DNA of 64,000 nt from Clostridium sp. Marseille-P299 (GTDB lineage Bacteria > Bacillota > Clostridia > Lachnospirales > Lachnospiraceae), in contig NZ_FJVE01000007.1 of the NCBI RefSeq assembly GCF_900078195.1, forward strand, positions 1,302,001 through 1,366,000, in the 5' to 3' direction. Both the position numbers and the translations under genes were made by a program. Shown here piece by piece: positions 54,585 to 62,576 of the stretch (position 1 is its first letter; each line of letters begins with the position of its first letter). Below the pieces are notes generated by a model that was not told where the DNA came from, did no database searches, and was given only the letters and a program-made list of their open reading frames with translations.

Positions 54585-55181
54585 TTAAGAATAATTAATA
54601 ACATACTGTTTCTATTGAAGATGCAAAAATATGAGTATCTTTTTTGGACAGTTTCTTTCAGGAGCTGTAGTGTTATTTATGCTGTTTTTTTTATTGCGGA
54701 AAATAACACCAGAGTAATCTATTTAACTACCATAGGATGAAAGTATTATCATTATTTTTGTTTAATATTTTTAATAAATTATTCCATAATTGATTTTGTC
54801 ATCATTGATTTTTTTAAATAATTTTTCAAAGAAGTACTTCTCTGTGCGGAATTCCTCTTTGCATCTTTTGGTGTTAGCACAGGTTTTTATATGGGCTATT
54901 ATGGTTATTGGACTTTTTCTAGTTAAACTTTAAAAATTCCATACTTTCGCCTGGTAATGGCAATATTATAAAAATACCTTATGGTAGTTAGAATATAAAT
55001 ATCCAATATAATAGAAAATAATATCCTTTCCCTTCACTAATTTTAAAATCATAGAATAGAGTTTCCCGAATAAAATATAAATAAAATTATGAATATAACA
55101 GTTTAATAGACAGATTAAAGGAAAAACAGTATTACCTGTTAATATGAATGTTGTATTATAAGATAATTGTGAGGAACTCAT
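54585..55181. other. Non-coding debris before second nucleotide-sugar dehydrogenase
   Basis: About 600 bases with no supported gene. A 28-codon frame at 54631 (MSIFFGQFLSG...) is hydrophobic but has no ribosome binding site. A translatable patch near 54825-54925 reads ASFGVSTGFYMGYYGYW. Both may be remains of membrane-protein genes. Confidence 0.35.
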
Positions 55182-56423
55182 ATGCCAAGAATTGCCGTCG
55201 CTGGAACGGGTTATGTAGGTTTATCCCTTTCATGTTTATTAGCAGTAAATAATGAAGTAATTGCTGTTGATATATCAGAAAAGAAGGTTGAAAAAATCAA
55301 CAACAAAGTATCTCCAATTACCGATAAAGAAATCGAAGATTTCCTTGTAAATCGTAAATTGAATTTAAAAGCTACCACAGATGGGGATAACACATATAAA
55401 GATGCAGACTATGTTATTATTTGCACTCCAACAAATTATGATCCTATTAAGAACTACTTTGACACTTCTTCCGTTGAAAGCGTAATAAATCAAGTAATGC
55501 AAGTAAACCCTAATGCGATTATGGTCATCAAATCAACCGTACCAGTTGGATATACAAAGGAGATTCGAGAGAAACTTGGTTTAAAAAATATTTTATTCAG
55601 TCCCGAATTCTTAAGAGAAGGATACGCTTTATATGACAACTTATATCCAAGTAGAATCATTGTGGGAGTACCCCAGGATGATGAAGGCTTGAAACAAAAG
55701 GCCAAGGAGCTTGCGTTATTATTACAAGAAGGTGCGATTAAAAAAGAAATCCCAGTGCTATTTACAGATTTAACAGAAGCAGAAGCCGTGAAGTTATTTG
55801 CGAATACATATCTTGCTATGCGTGTTTCTTATTTAAATGAGCTAGACACGTATGCAGAAATGCGTGGTTTAAATACTAGGCAGATTATCGAAGGTATTGG
55901 CTTAGATCCAAGAATAGGAACACATTACAATAATCCTTCGTTTGGATACGGTGGTTATTGTCTTCCAAAAGATACTCGTCAATTATTAGCAAATTATAAT
56001 GATGTACCACAAAATATCATGACAGCCATCGTTGAAGCAAACAGAACAAGAAAAGATTTTATGGCAGATCGCGTACTTCAAAAAGCTTGTTATTACTCTT
56101 ATGGTGAAAATAACGCCTACAGCAGTGCTGCCGAAAAGCCGGTGACGGTTGGAGTCTATCGACTAACTATGAAGGCGAATAGCGATAACTTTCGTCAGTC
56201 ATCCATACAAGGTATTATGAAACGAGTAAAAGCGAAAGGAGCCACTGTGGTTATATATGAGCCTACACTAAACGATGGTGAAACATTCTTTGGTAGCATT
56301 GTGGTGAATGATATAGATAAGTTTAAGACTTTATGTGACGTTATTGTGGCTAATAGATATGATACACTATTAGATGATGTAGAAGAAAAAGTTTATACAA
56401 GAGATTTGTTTCGAAGAGATTAA
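55182..56423 (+). CDS. UDP-glucose 6-dehydrogenase-type nucleotide-sugar dehydrogenase (second copy)
   Basis: 413 residues, closely similar along its whole length to the protein encoded at 42286-43542. Shared are [42 protein letters not shown], the catalytic Cys260 in [10 protein letters not shown] and the ending VYTRD. It should make a UDP-uronic acid. GAGGAAC precedes the ATG. It lies after 1.2 kb of debris and is more like the host's codon style than the first copy, so it may be the resident gene and the other the acquired one. That last point is inference. Confidence 0.9.
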   Translation: MPRIAVAGTGYVGLSLSCLLAVNNEVIAVDISEKKVEKINNKVSPITDKEIEDFLVNRKLNLKATTDGDNTYKDADYVIICTPTNYDPIKNYFDTSSVESVINQVMQVNPNAIMVIKSTVPVGYTKEIREKLGLKNILFSPEFLREGYALYDNLYPSRIIVGVPQDDEGLKQKAKELALLLQEGAIKKEIPVLFTDLTEAEAVKLFANTYLAMRVSYLNELDTYAEMRGLNTRQIIEGIGLDPRIGTHYNNPSFGYGGYCLPKDTRQLLANYNDVPQNIMTAIVEANRTRKDFMADRVLQKACYYSYGENNAYSSAAEKPVTVGVYRLTMKANSDNFRQSSIQGIMKRVKAKGATVVIYEPTLNDGETFFGSIVVNDIDKFKTLCDVIVANRYDTLLDDVEEKVYTRDLFRRD

Positions 56424-56787
56424 ATATACGCTAAAAATTTTATTTATGACAATTATTGCATTTTAAGTAAAAATCCTGTAAATTATATATGTACCGTAAA
56501 GCACTTGTTATCTACATTGGAGGGTACCCCTGTGTATTAAGAAGTGAGATTTGGATAAACTTTAATAGGACTATGAGATTATTGAAAAGGCATAGGAGAA
56601 ATGTGTAGACTAGCGATGTTTTTCAAATCATGAAATATAAAAACATGATTTAAGCGTGACTGTAACCGAGAATCTGAATATTAATATATTGAAAGTAAAT
56701 TGTGGAAAGATAAACTAGACATTTCTACAAGGAAATATATTAATTTAATTCGTCGATACTACACTAAAATATGAAAGAAGATCATTT
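56424..56787. other. Spacer before VanZ-type gene
   Basis: 364 bases with no gene. A possible weak promoter is TTGCAT (56456-56461), 17 bases, TAAATT. An AAATCATG/CATGATTT hairpin lies near 56625-56653, and a GGGTACCC palindrome near 56523. No terminator directly after the dehydrogenase is evident. Confidence 0.4.
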
Positions 56788-57327
56788 ATGTGGAATTTAA
56801 TTGCAGAAGATATATTAGAAAGTTTAAAATATTTAAAACTTTCAATTGTTATAGCATCATTTTTAGTCGTTTTATATATTGTGTTTAATAAATTTATAAA
56901 GAATAAGCCAATTGGGATAAAAACGATTGTCCCAATGTTTATTTTAGTTGTTTACCTCGTCAGTCTTTTTCAAATAGTATTTCTCTCAAGAGAACCAGGG
57001 TCAAGAGATGGTATTGATTTGCAGATTTTTGGAACCATTACAGGCGATGCAAGAGGAAATTCATATGTTATAGAAAATATATTCCTATTTATACCGTTAG
57101 GCTTTTTAGTACCATTGGTATTTAATAAGATAAGGACGTTTTGGCGTTGTATTCCCATAGGATTTTTACTGAGCATCTGTATTGAAGTGACTCAGTTACT
57201 TACCAAACGAGGATTTTGTCAATTAGACGATGTTATTATGAATACTTTAGGGTGTATGATTGGTTTTCTTTTATGGAGGCTAATGGAATATAATTATAAA
57301 CGATTTCCCTTATTAGAAAGAGATTAA
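56788..57327 (+). CDS. VanZ family membrane protein
   Basis: 179 residues with about five membrane helices and the VanZ-like core: NIFLFIPLGFLVPLVF, CIEVTQLLTKRGFCQLDDVIMNTLGCMIGFLLW. VanZ proteins are linked to low-level teicoplanin resistance in enterococci, and the family is widespread in Bacillota. Its biochemical job is not settled. It stands alone between the EPS locus and a strong terminator. Confidence 0.88.
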   Translation: MWNLIAEDILESLKYLKLSIVIASFLVVLYIVFNKFIKNKPIGIKTIVPMFILVVYLVSLFQIVFLSREPGSRDGIDLQIFGTITGDARGNSYVIENIFLFIPLGFLVPLVFNKIRTFWRCIPIGFLLSICIEVTQLLTKRGFCQLDDVIMNTLGCMIGFLLWRLMEYNYKRFPLLERD

Positions 57328-57341
57328 TTAAAATGTTTTGT

Positions 57342-57387
57342 AAAAGAGGCCATCCCATTGGTGATTATAATTGGGATGGCCTCTTTT
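57342..57387. terminator. Terminator between VanZ and SatP-type genes
   Basis: AAAAGAGGCCATCCCA and TGGGATGGCCTCTTTT form a perfect 16-base stem. Flanking A-runs and T-runs let it serve both converging genes. Confidence 0.93.
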
Positions 57388-57461
57388 CTTTTAGCAACTG
57401 ACTTCACATAGAACCAGTAATATAATTATATGCACTGTTAACACTCGATTGAAAAGTAAAA

Positions 57462-58025
57462 TTATAAAGGCATAATGTTTTTTCCAAACTCATGGTTGAT
57501 AATTTGTGCCATTGCGTTGTAAATAGCAGAGAGACCACAAAAGATACCAATATATCCTGCCATAGTGTGTATCTGTTCAGAACCTGTAAAATCAGATACA
57601 GCAAGTAATAAGAATAATAGTGTTAGGGAACCAAATACAATTTGAGAGGCACGGTTATGTTTTAATGTTCCAATGAACATAAATGCAGTGAAGATACACC
57701 AAAATCCTAGATAATATCCCATGCTCTTAGAATCTGCGGACTCGATTCCTTTGAAAGGATTGATCCAGATTAAAATTAATGACCACCAGAAGAATCCATA
57801 GGCAGTAAAAGCGGTTGCACCGAAGGTATTATTTTTCTTGAATTCCATGATACCAGCGATTATTTGAGCAGCTCCGCCGAGTGCAAATCCCATTGCTACT
57901 ATAACAATAGAAAGAGGGATAATTCCTGCATTGTGTAAATTTAATAAACATGTTGTCATTCCAAATCCCAAAAGACCAAGAGGTGCTGGATTTGCAATAT
58001 TTGATTGATTTCCTTGTGTCGACAT
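57462..58025 (-). CDS. GPR1/FUN34/YaaH-type acetate/succinate transporter
   Basis: 187 residues with six membrane helices. NPAPLGLLGFGMTT near the N-terminus is the hallmark motif of the GPR1/FUN34/YaaH (SatP) family, and FKKNNTFGATAFTAYGFFWWSLI follows. The family moves acetate or succinate with protons. In a fermenter it may export acetate. The minus-strand start lies 11 bases after AAGGAAG. It is monocistronic, divergent from the MATE gene. Confidence 0.92.
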   Translation of the reverse strand: MSTQGNQSNIANPAPLGLLGFGMTTCLLNLHNAGIIPLSIVIVAMGFALGGAAQIIAGIMEFKKNNTFGATAFTAYGFFWWSLILIWINPFKGIESADSKSMGYYLGFWCIFTAFMFIGTLKHNRASQIVFGSLTLLFLLLAVSDFTGSEQIHTMAGYIGIFCGLSAIYNAMAQIINHEFGKNIMPL

Positions 58026-58143
58026 TTTGTAATAAACTTCCTTTCACTTTCATTCTTTTTTAAATCGAAACAACATCGCCTATAGTACCATCTTTTCGAC
58101 AGGAATACAACCAAAACTACAAATGAAATTAAAGGAAATATTT

Positions 58144-58245
58144 TCTTGTAATTTACTTCACTAGTGATATATAATATCTACAACTAAACTTTTTTAAATG
58201 GGTTCGATTTTTTATTTCACAGATAGAAATCGAATGCTTTTTTTG
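58144..58245 (+). promoter_or_regulatory. Promoter and attenuator-like leader of MATE gene
   Basis: TTGTAA, an 18-base spacer and TATAAT (about 58148-58177) make a likely promoter. TTCGATTT (58203-58210) and AAATCGAA (58227-58234) then form an 8-base stem followed by GC and seven Ts, which is a small intrinsic terminator about 95 bases before the MATE start. Such a leader suggests transcription attenuation. Confidence 0.55.
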
Positions 58246-58338
58246 TTATTGGGTTTTATTGCATTTAAGAGCTGTTATGTGCTTGGATTGCATCAACATT
58301 TAAAGATGTATAGAAAAAATAAACGAACTGAGGAAAAC

Positions 58339-59733
58339 ATGAAGGCAAACAAATTTATTGGGGACAAAAAATTTTATAGAATGGTACTTATAGTGGCGAT
58401 ACCGATTATGATACAGAATGGTATAACCAATTTTGTTAGTATGCTTGACAATATAATGGTTGGGCAAATTGGAACAGAACAGATGTCAGGTGTTGCGATT
58501 GTAAATCAATTGATGTTTGTTTTCAACATATGCATTTTTGGTGCTATTTCAGGAGCAGGTATTTTTGGAGCGCAGTTTTATGGAAATGGAAATCATGAAG
58601 GAGTTAGAAATGCCTTTCGTTTTAAACTTATTGTATGCGGAGTAATGGCACTCATTGGAATCAGTGCTTTTTTAAACTTTGGACCACAACTTATATCCCA
58701 GTTTCTTCATGATGGCGGTGAGGTGGGAGATATAGGGCAAACTCTTTATTATGGTAGGGAGTATCTAAAAGTCATGCTCTTGGGCATGATTCCATTTGCA
58801 ATCATGCAGGCGTATGCAAGTACCTTAAGAGAAACAGGGGAAACGCTTCTACCAATGAAGGCAGGTATCACAGCAGTCTTTGTTAACCTTATATTTAATT
58901 ATATTTTGATCTTCGGTAAATTTGGAGCGCCTACTCTTGGAGTAAAGGGTGCTGCGATTGCAACTGTAATTTCTAGAATTATTGAATGCTTGATTGTAGT
59001 TATTTGGACCCACCGACATAAGGAAAAGAATAAATTTATTGTAGAAGTATATCGACATTTTCGAATTCCAAGGCATTTAATAAATCAAATCGTATTAAAA
59101 GGATTTCCACTTATGTTAAACGAAGCCTTTTGGTCAGCAGGTATGGCAATTATGACTCAATGTTATTCTGTCAGAGGCTTAGCAGTAGTTGCTGGTATTA
59201 ACATATCATCCACCATATCTAATGTGTTTAATATAGTATTTATAGCCCTTGGAAGCTCGGTAGCTATCATCGTTGGACAGTTATTAGGCGCTGATAAAAA
59301 GGAAGAAGCGAAGGATACCGATACGAAGCTAATATTCTTTTCAGTAGTAAGCTGTATTTTTATTGGAATTCTTTTGATGTTAATAGCACCAGTATTCCCA
59401 TTGATTTATAATACAACAGAAGAAGTTAGAAGTCTTGCAACGGATTTTATTAAAATTGTTGCGTTATGTATGCCTTTACATGCCTTTAATCATGCCTCCT
59501 ATTTTACTCTTCGATCTGGAGGTAAAACAATCGTTACATTTTTATTTGACAGTGTATTTACATGGGTGGTGAGTATACCTACTGCCTTTCTGTTAACAAG
59601 ATATACGGACTTACATATTGTTATGGTTTATTTTATTTGCCAGTCTTTAGAGTTAATTAAATGTTTCATAGGATTTACTTTAGTGAAGAAAGGTATATGG
59701 ATACAGAATATAGTAGAAACGAAGAGGGTTTAA
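58339..59733 (+). CDS. MATE family efflux transporter
   Basis: About 464 residues, normal for MATE exporters. The frame is open from 58198, but that would add 47 unusual residues and cover a terminator-like leader. The ATG at 58339 with GAGG 5 bases upstream gives MKANKFIGDKKFYRMVLIVAIPIMIQNGI, a typical start. Twelve helices in two halves, with LDNIMVGQIGTEQMSGVAIVNQL early and NISSTISNVFNIVFIALGSSVAIIVGQ in the second half. MATE proteins expel drugs or metabolites using sodium or protons. A GC-rich terminator follows. Confidence 0.9.
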   Translation: MKANKFIGDKKFYRMVLIVAIPIMIQNGITNFVSMLDNIMVGQIGTEQMSGVAIVNQLMFVFNICIFGAISGAGIFGAQFYGNGNHEGVRNAFRFKLIVCGVMALIGISAFLNFGPQLISQFLHDGGEVGDIGQTLYYGREYLKVMLLGMIPFAIMQAYASTLRETGETLLPMKAGITAVFVNLIFNYILIFGKFGAPTLGVKGAAIATVISRIIECLIVVIWTHRHKEKNKFIVEVYRHFRIPRHLINQIVLKGFPLMLNEAFWSAGMAIMTQCYSVRGLAVVAGINISSTISNVFNIVFIALGSSVAIIVGQLLGADKKEEAKDTDTKLIFFSVVSCIFIGILLMLIAPVFPLIYNTTEEVRSLATDFIKIVALCMPLHAFNHASYFTLRSGGKTIVTFLFDSVFTWVVSIPTAFLLTRYTDLHIVMVYFICQSLELIKCFIGFTLVKKGIWIQNIVETKRV

Positions 59734-59808
59734 GAATAAAAGGGGGAAGTACTGTTAACCTCGCCTATTTTAATATTGCTTGGTTTGTATGGATTTGTGC
59801 ATTTAATT

Positions 59809-59850
59809 GGCGGCGACTTTGAAATTAGAGATCAAAGTCGCCGCTTTTCT
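59809..59850 (+). terminator. Terminator after MATE gene
   Basis: GCGGCGACTTTG and CAAAGTCGCCGC form a perfect 12-base GC-rich stem with an 11-base loop, followed by TTTTCTT. It may also halt the leftward rfbB transcript, though no T-run is present on that side. Confidence 0.92.
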
Positions 59851-59867
59851 TCTATAAAATGAGGAGC

Positions 59868-60887
59868 CTATCTATCTCCATACATCTTCTCATAATAATT
59901 CTGATATTCTCCAGAGATAATTGTTTCCCACCATTCCTTATTATCCAAATACCACTGAATTGTCTTTTGTATTCCATCTTCAAACTTCGTTTCAGGTAAC
60001 CAACCAAGTTCATTATGAATCTTCGTTGGATCAATAGCATAGCGCATATCATGGCCTTTACGATCAGCAACATAAGTAATAAGACTTTCTGGTTTACCAA
60101 GTGCCTTACAGATGATCTTAACGATGTCGATGTTTGTCATTTCATTATGTCCACCTACGTTATACACTTCGCCAACCTTACCATTATGAATAATTAAATC
60201 AATGGCTTTACAGTGATCTTCCACATAAAGCCAGTCACGTACATTTTCACCCTTACCATACACTGGAAGTGGCTTGTCATGAAGTGCATTGGCAATCATG
60301 AGTGGAATTAGCTTTTCTGGAAAATGATATGGTCCGTAGTTGTTAGAACAACGGCTGATAGTCACTGGTAAGCCGTAAGTACGGTGATAGGACAGTACCA
60401 AAAGGTCAGCAGCAGCTTTTGAAGAACTATATGGGCTGCTTGTGTGTATCGGTGTTTCTTCGGTAAAGAATAAGTCAGGGCGATCTAGTGGTAGGTCACC
60501 ATAGACTTCGTCTGTAGATACTTGGTGATAACGTTTAATGCCATATTTGCGACAAGCATCCATAAGTACAGAAGTTCCAATGATGTTTGTATCTAAGAAT
60601 ACCTGTGGATTGTCAATGGAGCGATCTACATGGCTTTCCGCTGCAAAGTTAACGATTACATCTGGATGTTCTTCTTCAAATAATTTATAAACTGCATCAC
60701 GATCGGTAATGCTTATTTTCACAAAGCGAAAGTTTGGATTATCCATCACTGGTTCAAGTGTGGATAAATTGCCTGCATAAGTGAGGCAGTCAAGACATAC
60801 GATACGATAGTCTGGGTATTTGTTTAACATATGGAAGATAAAGTTGCTTCCGATAAAGCCGGCACCGCCAGTTACAATAATATTCAT
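59868..60887 (-). CDS. rfbB: dTDP-glucose 4,6-dehydratase
   Basis: 339 residues of the extended SDR family. The NAD site is IVTGGAGFIGSNF, followed by VNFAAESHVDRSID, HQVSTDEVYGDL and the catalytic Tyr-Lys in SPYSSSKAAADLL, then NYGPYHFPEKLIPLMI and GHDMRYAIDPTKI. It converts dTDP-glucose to the 4-keto-6-deoxy form on the way to rhamnose and other deoxysugars. The ATG at 60885-60887 has GAGG 6 bases upstream; upstream in-frame codons are not needed. It follows rfbA in the same direction. rfbC and rfbD are not in the window. Confidence 0.96.
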   Translation of the reverse strand: MNIIVTGGAGFIGSNFIFHMLNKYPDYRIVCLDCLTYAGNLSTLEPVMDNPNFRFVKISITDRDAVYKLFEEEHPDVIVNFAAESHVDRSIDNPQVFLDTNIIGTSVLMDACRKYGIKRYHQVSTDEVYGDLPLDRPDLFFTEETPIHTSSPYSSSKAAADLLVLSYHRTYGLPVTISRCSNNYGPYHFPEKLIPLMIANALHDKPLPVYGKGENVRDWLYVEDHCKAIDLIIHNGKVGEVYNVGGHNEMTNIDIVKIICKALGKPESLITYVADRKGHDMRYAIDPTKIHNELGWLPETKFEDGIQKTIQWYLDNKEWWETIISGEYQNYYEKMYGDR

Positions 60888-60903
60888 AATTATCCTCATT
60901 TCT

Positions 60904-60956
60904 GCGCTGCTTTTTAAACGAATCAAGTTTGTGGGTGCAGCGCCGACACAAACTTG
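60904..60956 (-). promoter_or_regulatory. Candidate H-type pseudoknot before rfbB ribosome binding site
   Basis: In the leftward transcript the order is CAAGTTTGTG, TCG, GCGCTGC, ACC, CACAAACTTG, a 13-base AT-rich linker, GCAGCGC. The first and third blocks pair perfectly (10 bases), and so do the second and fourth (7 bases). The two stems interlock as an H-type pseudoknot or are mutually exclusive. The second stem ends six bases before GAGG of rfbB, so control of rfbB translation is possible. Confidence 0.6.
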
Positions 60957-61050
60957 TAGAGTAAAGATTTAAAATCTTTCACTCAAAATTCTACATAATT
61001 CTACATTCTTATTAATCTTCATGTATTCTCATTCATTCTTATACATTTCA

Positions 61051-61947
61051 TTATCGAAGTGCATCGATATATTTGCCTTCCAATACGTCTTTTAAATATT
61101 GCCCATATTGGTTCTTTTTTAGTATTTCATATACCTTAAGGACGTCTTCCTTGGTAATCCAACCATTAAGATATGCAATTTCCTCAAGACATGCGATTTT
61201 ACGATGTTGGTGTGTCTCAATTGTACACACAAAATTAGTTGCTTCGACTAAGCTCTCGTGAGTTCCAGTATCTAACCAGGTAAATCCCTGACCAAGAAGT
61301 TCTACATTTAAGTTTCCTTGTTCAAGATAGATACGGTTTAAATCGGTGATTTCAAGTTCACCTCTGGCACTTGGTTTTAACTGTTTTGCATATTCTACAA
61401 CCTTATTATCATAAAAATAGAGGCCAGTTACACAGTAATTGCTCTTAGGTTTTGCAGGCTTTTCTTCGATGGATACTGCACGACCTTCTTCATTAAATTC
61501 TACAATACCAAATCGTTCTGGATCATCTACGTAATATCCAAATACCGTTGCACCCTTACCAGTTTCTGCATTTTCTACTGCTTGTTTTAAGCGTTCTTTT
61601 AGTCCATGTCCTGCAAAGATATTATCACCTAGTACCATTGCTACGGTATCATCGCCGATGAATTCTTCTCCAATGATAAATGCTTGGGCAAGTCCGTCTG
61701 GGCTTGGTTGTACGGCATACGTTAGATTTACTCCAAATTGATGCCCGTCTCCTAACAATTCTTTAAAACGAGGGGTATCCTGTGGGGTAGAAATAATTAA
61801 GATATCACGGATTCCTGCATTCATGAGAACCGACATTGGGTAATAGATCATCGGCTTATCATAAATTGGTAACAACTGTTTGGAGGTTACCATCGTAAGA
61901 GGATATAAGCGTGTACCTGAGCCTCCAGCTAAAATGATTCCTTTCAT
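61051..61947 (-). CDS. rfbA: Glucose-1-phosphate thymidylyltransferase
   Basis: 298 residues, the normal RfbA length. The N-terminus [17 protein letters not shown] is the nucleotide-binding motif, followed by [26 protein letters not shown] and [21 protein letters not shown]. It makes dTDP-glucose from dTTP and glucose-1-phosphate, the substrate of RfbB. The ATG at 61945-61947 lies 8 bases after AGGAG. The dTDP-sugar made here could supply the EPS locus upstream or other wall polymers. Confidence 0.96.
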   Translation of the reverse strand: MKGIILAGGSGTRLYPLTMVTSKQLLPIYDKPMIYYPMSVLMNAGIRDILIISTPQDTPRFKELLGDGHQFGVNLTYAVQPSPDGLAQAFIIGEEFIGDDTVAMVLGDNIFAGHGLKERLKQAVENAETGKGATVFGYYVDDPERFGIVEFNEEGRAVSIEEKPAKPKSNYCVTGLYFYDNKVVEYAKQLKPSARGELEITDLNRIYLEQGNLNVELLGQGFTWLDTGTHESLVEATNFVCTIETHQHRKIACLEEIAYLNGWITKEDVLKVYEILKKNQYGQYLKDVLEGKYIDALR

Positions 61948-62226
61948 TGTTAAATCTCCTTTTTTCATTATGTAAATTCTTTTTTGTTATGTTTCATTTG
62001 TTATTTTATCTTTTAGTTATTATGTTACTTACATTATAAAAGGTGCCCTTAGGGCACATGCAAGTCTTTTTTGAAAAAAAGTTAAGATTTTTTAAAAAGC
62101 TGTTATTTTTACCAATCTTTATCACCGTTTTTTGATTTCTACATAACCTAGCTGAACTCAAAATATATTGAAATAAATATAGGGTAGGCAACTCTATAGT
62201 TTCCTATTGGCATATGAGGTGAAGAT
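61948..62226. other. Spacer between rfbA and small peptide gene
   Basis: 280 bases between divergent genes. GTGCCC-TTA-GGGCAC (62043-62057) is a perfect 6-base hairpin; in the leftward direction it is followed by CTTTTAT, so it could be a weak terminator or part of the rfbA leader. No gene seen. Confidence 0.4.
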
Positions 62227-62355
62227 ATGTTAAAAACATTCAAATATTATTTAAATAAAGGACTTGATCTAATACTAGCAATTGGTTTAACCAATCTTAT
62301 TTTAAACTCATTAAATTCTTTGATTAAGTTTTTTGAAGATTTATTGAATAAATGA
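62227..62355 (+). CDS. Small amphipathic peptide, 42 residues
   Basis: ATG at 62227 with GAGGTG 6 bases upstream opens a 42-codon frame ending in TGA at 62353. The peptide starts MLKTFKYYLNKGLDLIL and ends SLIKFFEDLLNK: it has no Cys, is rich in Leu, Ile, Asn and Lys, and carries evenly spaced charges. This is the look of a membrane-active amphipathic helix: type I toxin, phenol-soluble-modulin-like peptide or leaderless bacteriocin. The rest of the spacer to 62576 holds only a promoter for the next gene. Whether it is translated is unknown. Confidence 0.45.
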   Translation: MLKTFKYYLNKGLDLILAIGLTNLILNSLNSLIKFFEDLLNK

Positions 62356-62523
62356 GTGGATATAAAATTCTATAAATAAAAGTATGTGTGTGGTAAATAA
62401 TAAAGTAAAAAAGAAGATGTTTGTGATTGTAGGATTATCATAAAATGAGACAAAATGAATGTAATCAGAAAATAATATCGAAATTTAAAAATAGAACATT
62501 TTGTGAGAAAAACTAAATTCGAT

Positions 62524-62559
62524 TTGCTTATTTCTGAGTTTTGTGATATTATTATATCA
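62524..62559 (+). promoter_or_regulatory. Promoter with dyad before AAA-type ATPase gene
   Basis: TTGCTT (62524-62529), a 17-base spacer and TATTAT (62547-62552) form a likely promoter. TGATAT-TATT-ATATCA (62544-62559) is a dyad over the -10. The predicted leader is very short, with GGAGG beginning about 5 bases further on. Confidence 0.55.
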
Positions 62560-62576
62560 TATTGGAGGTATTAAGT

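Noticed and set aside
58198..58338. 47-residue N-terminal extension of the MATE protein
   Set aside because: No ribosome binding site at 58198, the extension is untypical for MATE proteins, and it overlaps a terminator-like hairpin.
59852..60100. 82-codon minus-strand frame overlapping the end of rfbB
   Set aside because: Out-of-frame shadow of rfbB without a ribosome binding site or known motifs.
62006..62191. 61-codon minus-strand frame before rfbA
   Set aside because: Covers a hairpin, has no ribosome binding site and an unremarkable translation.
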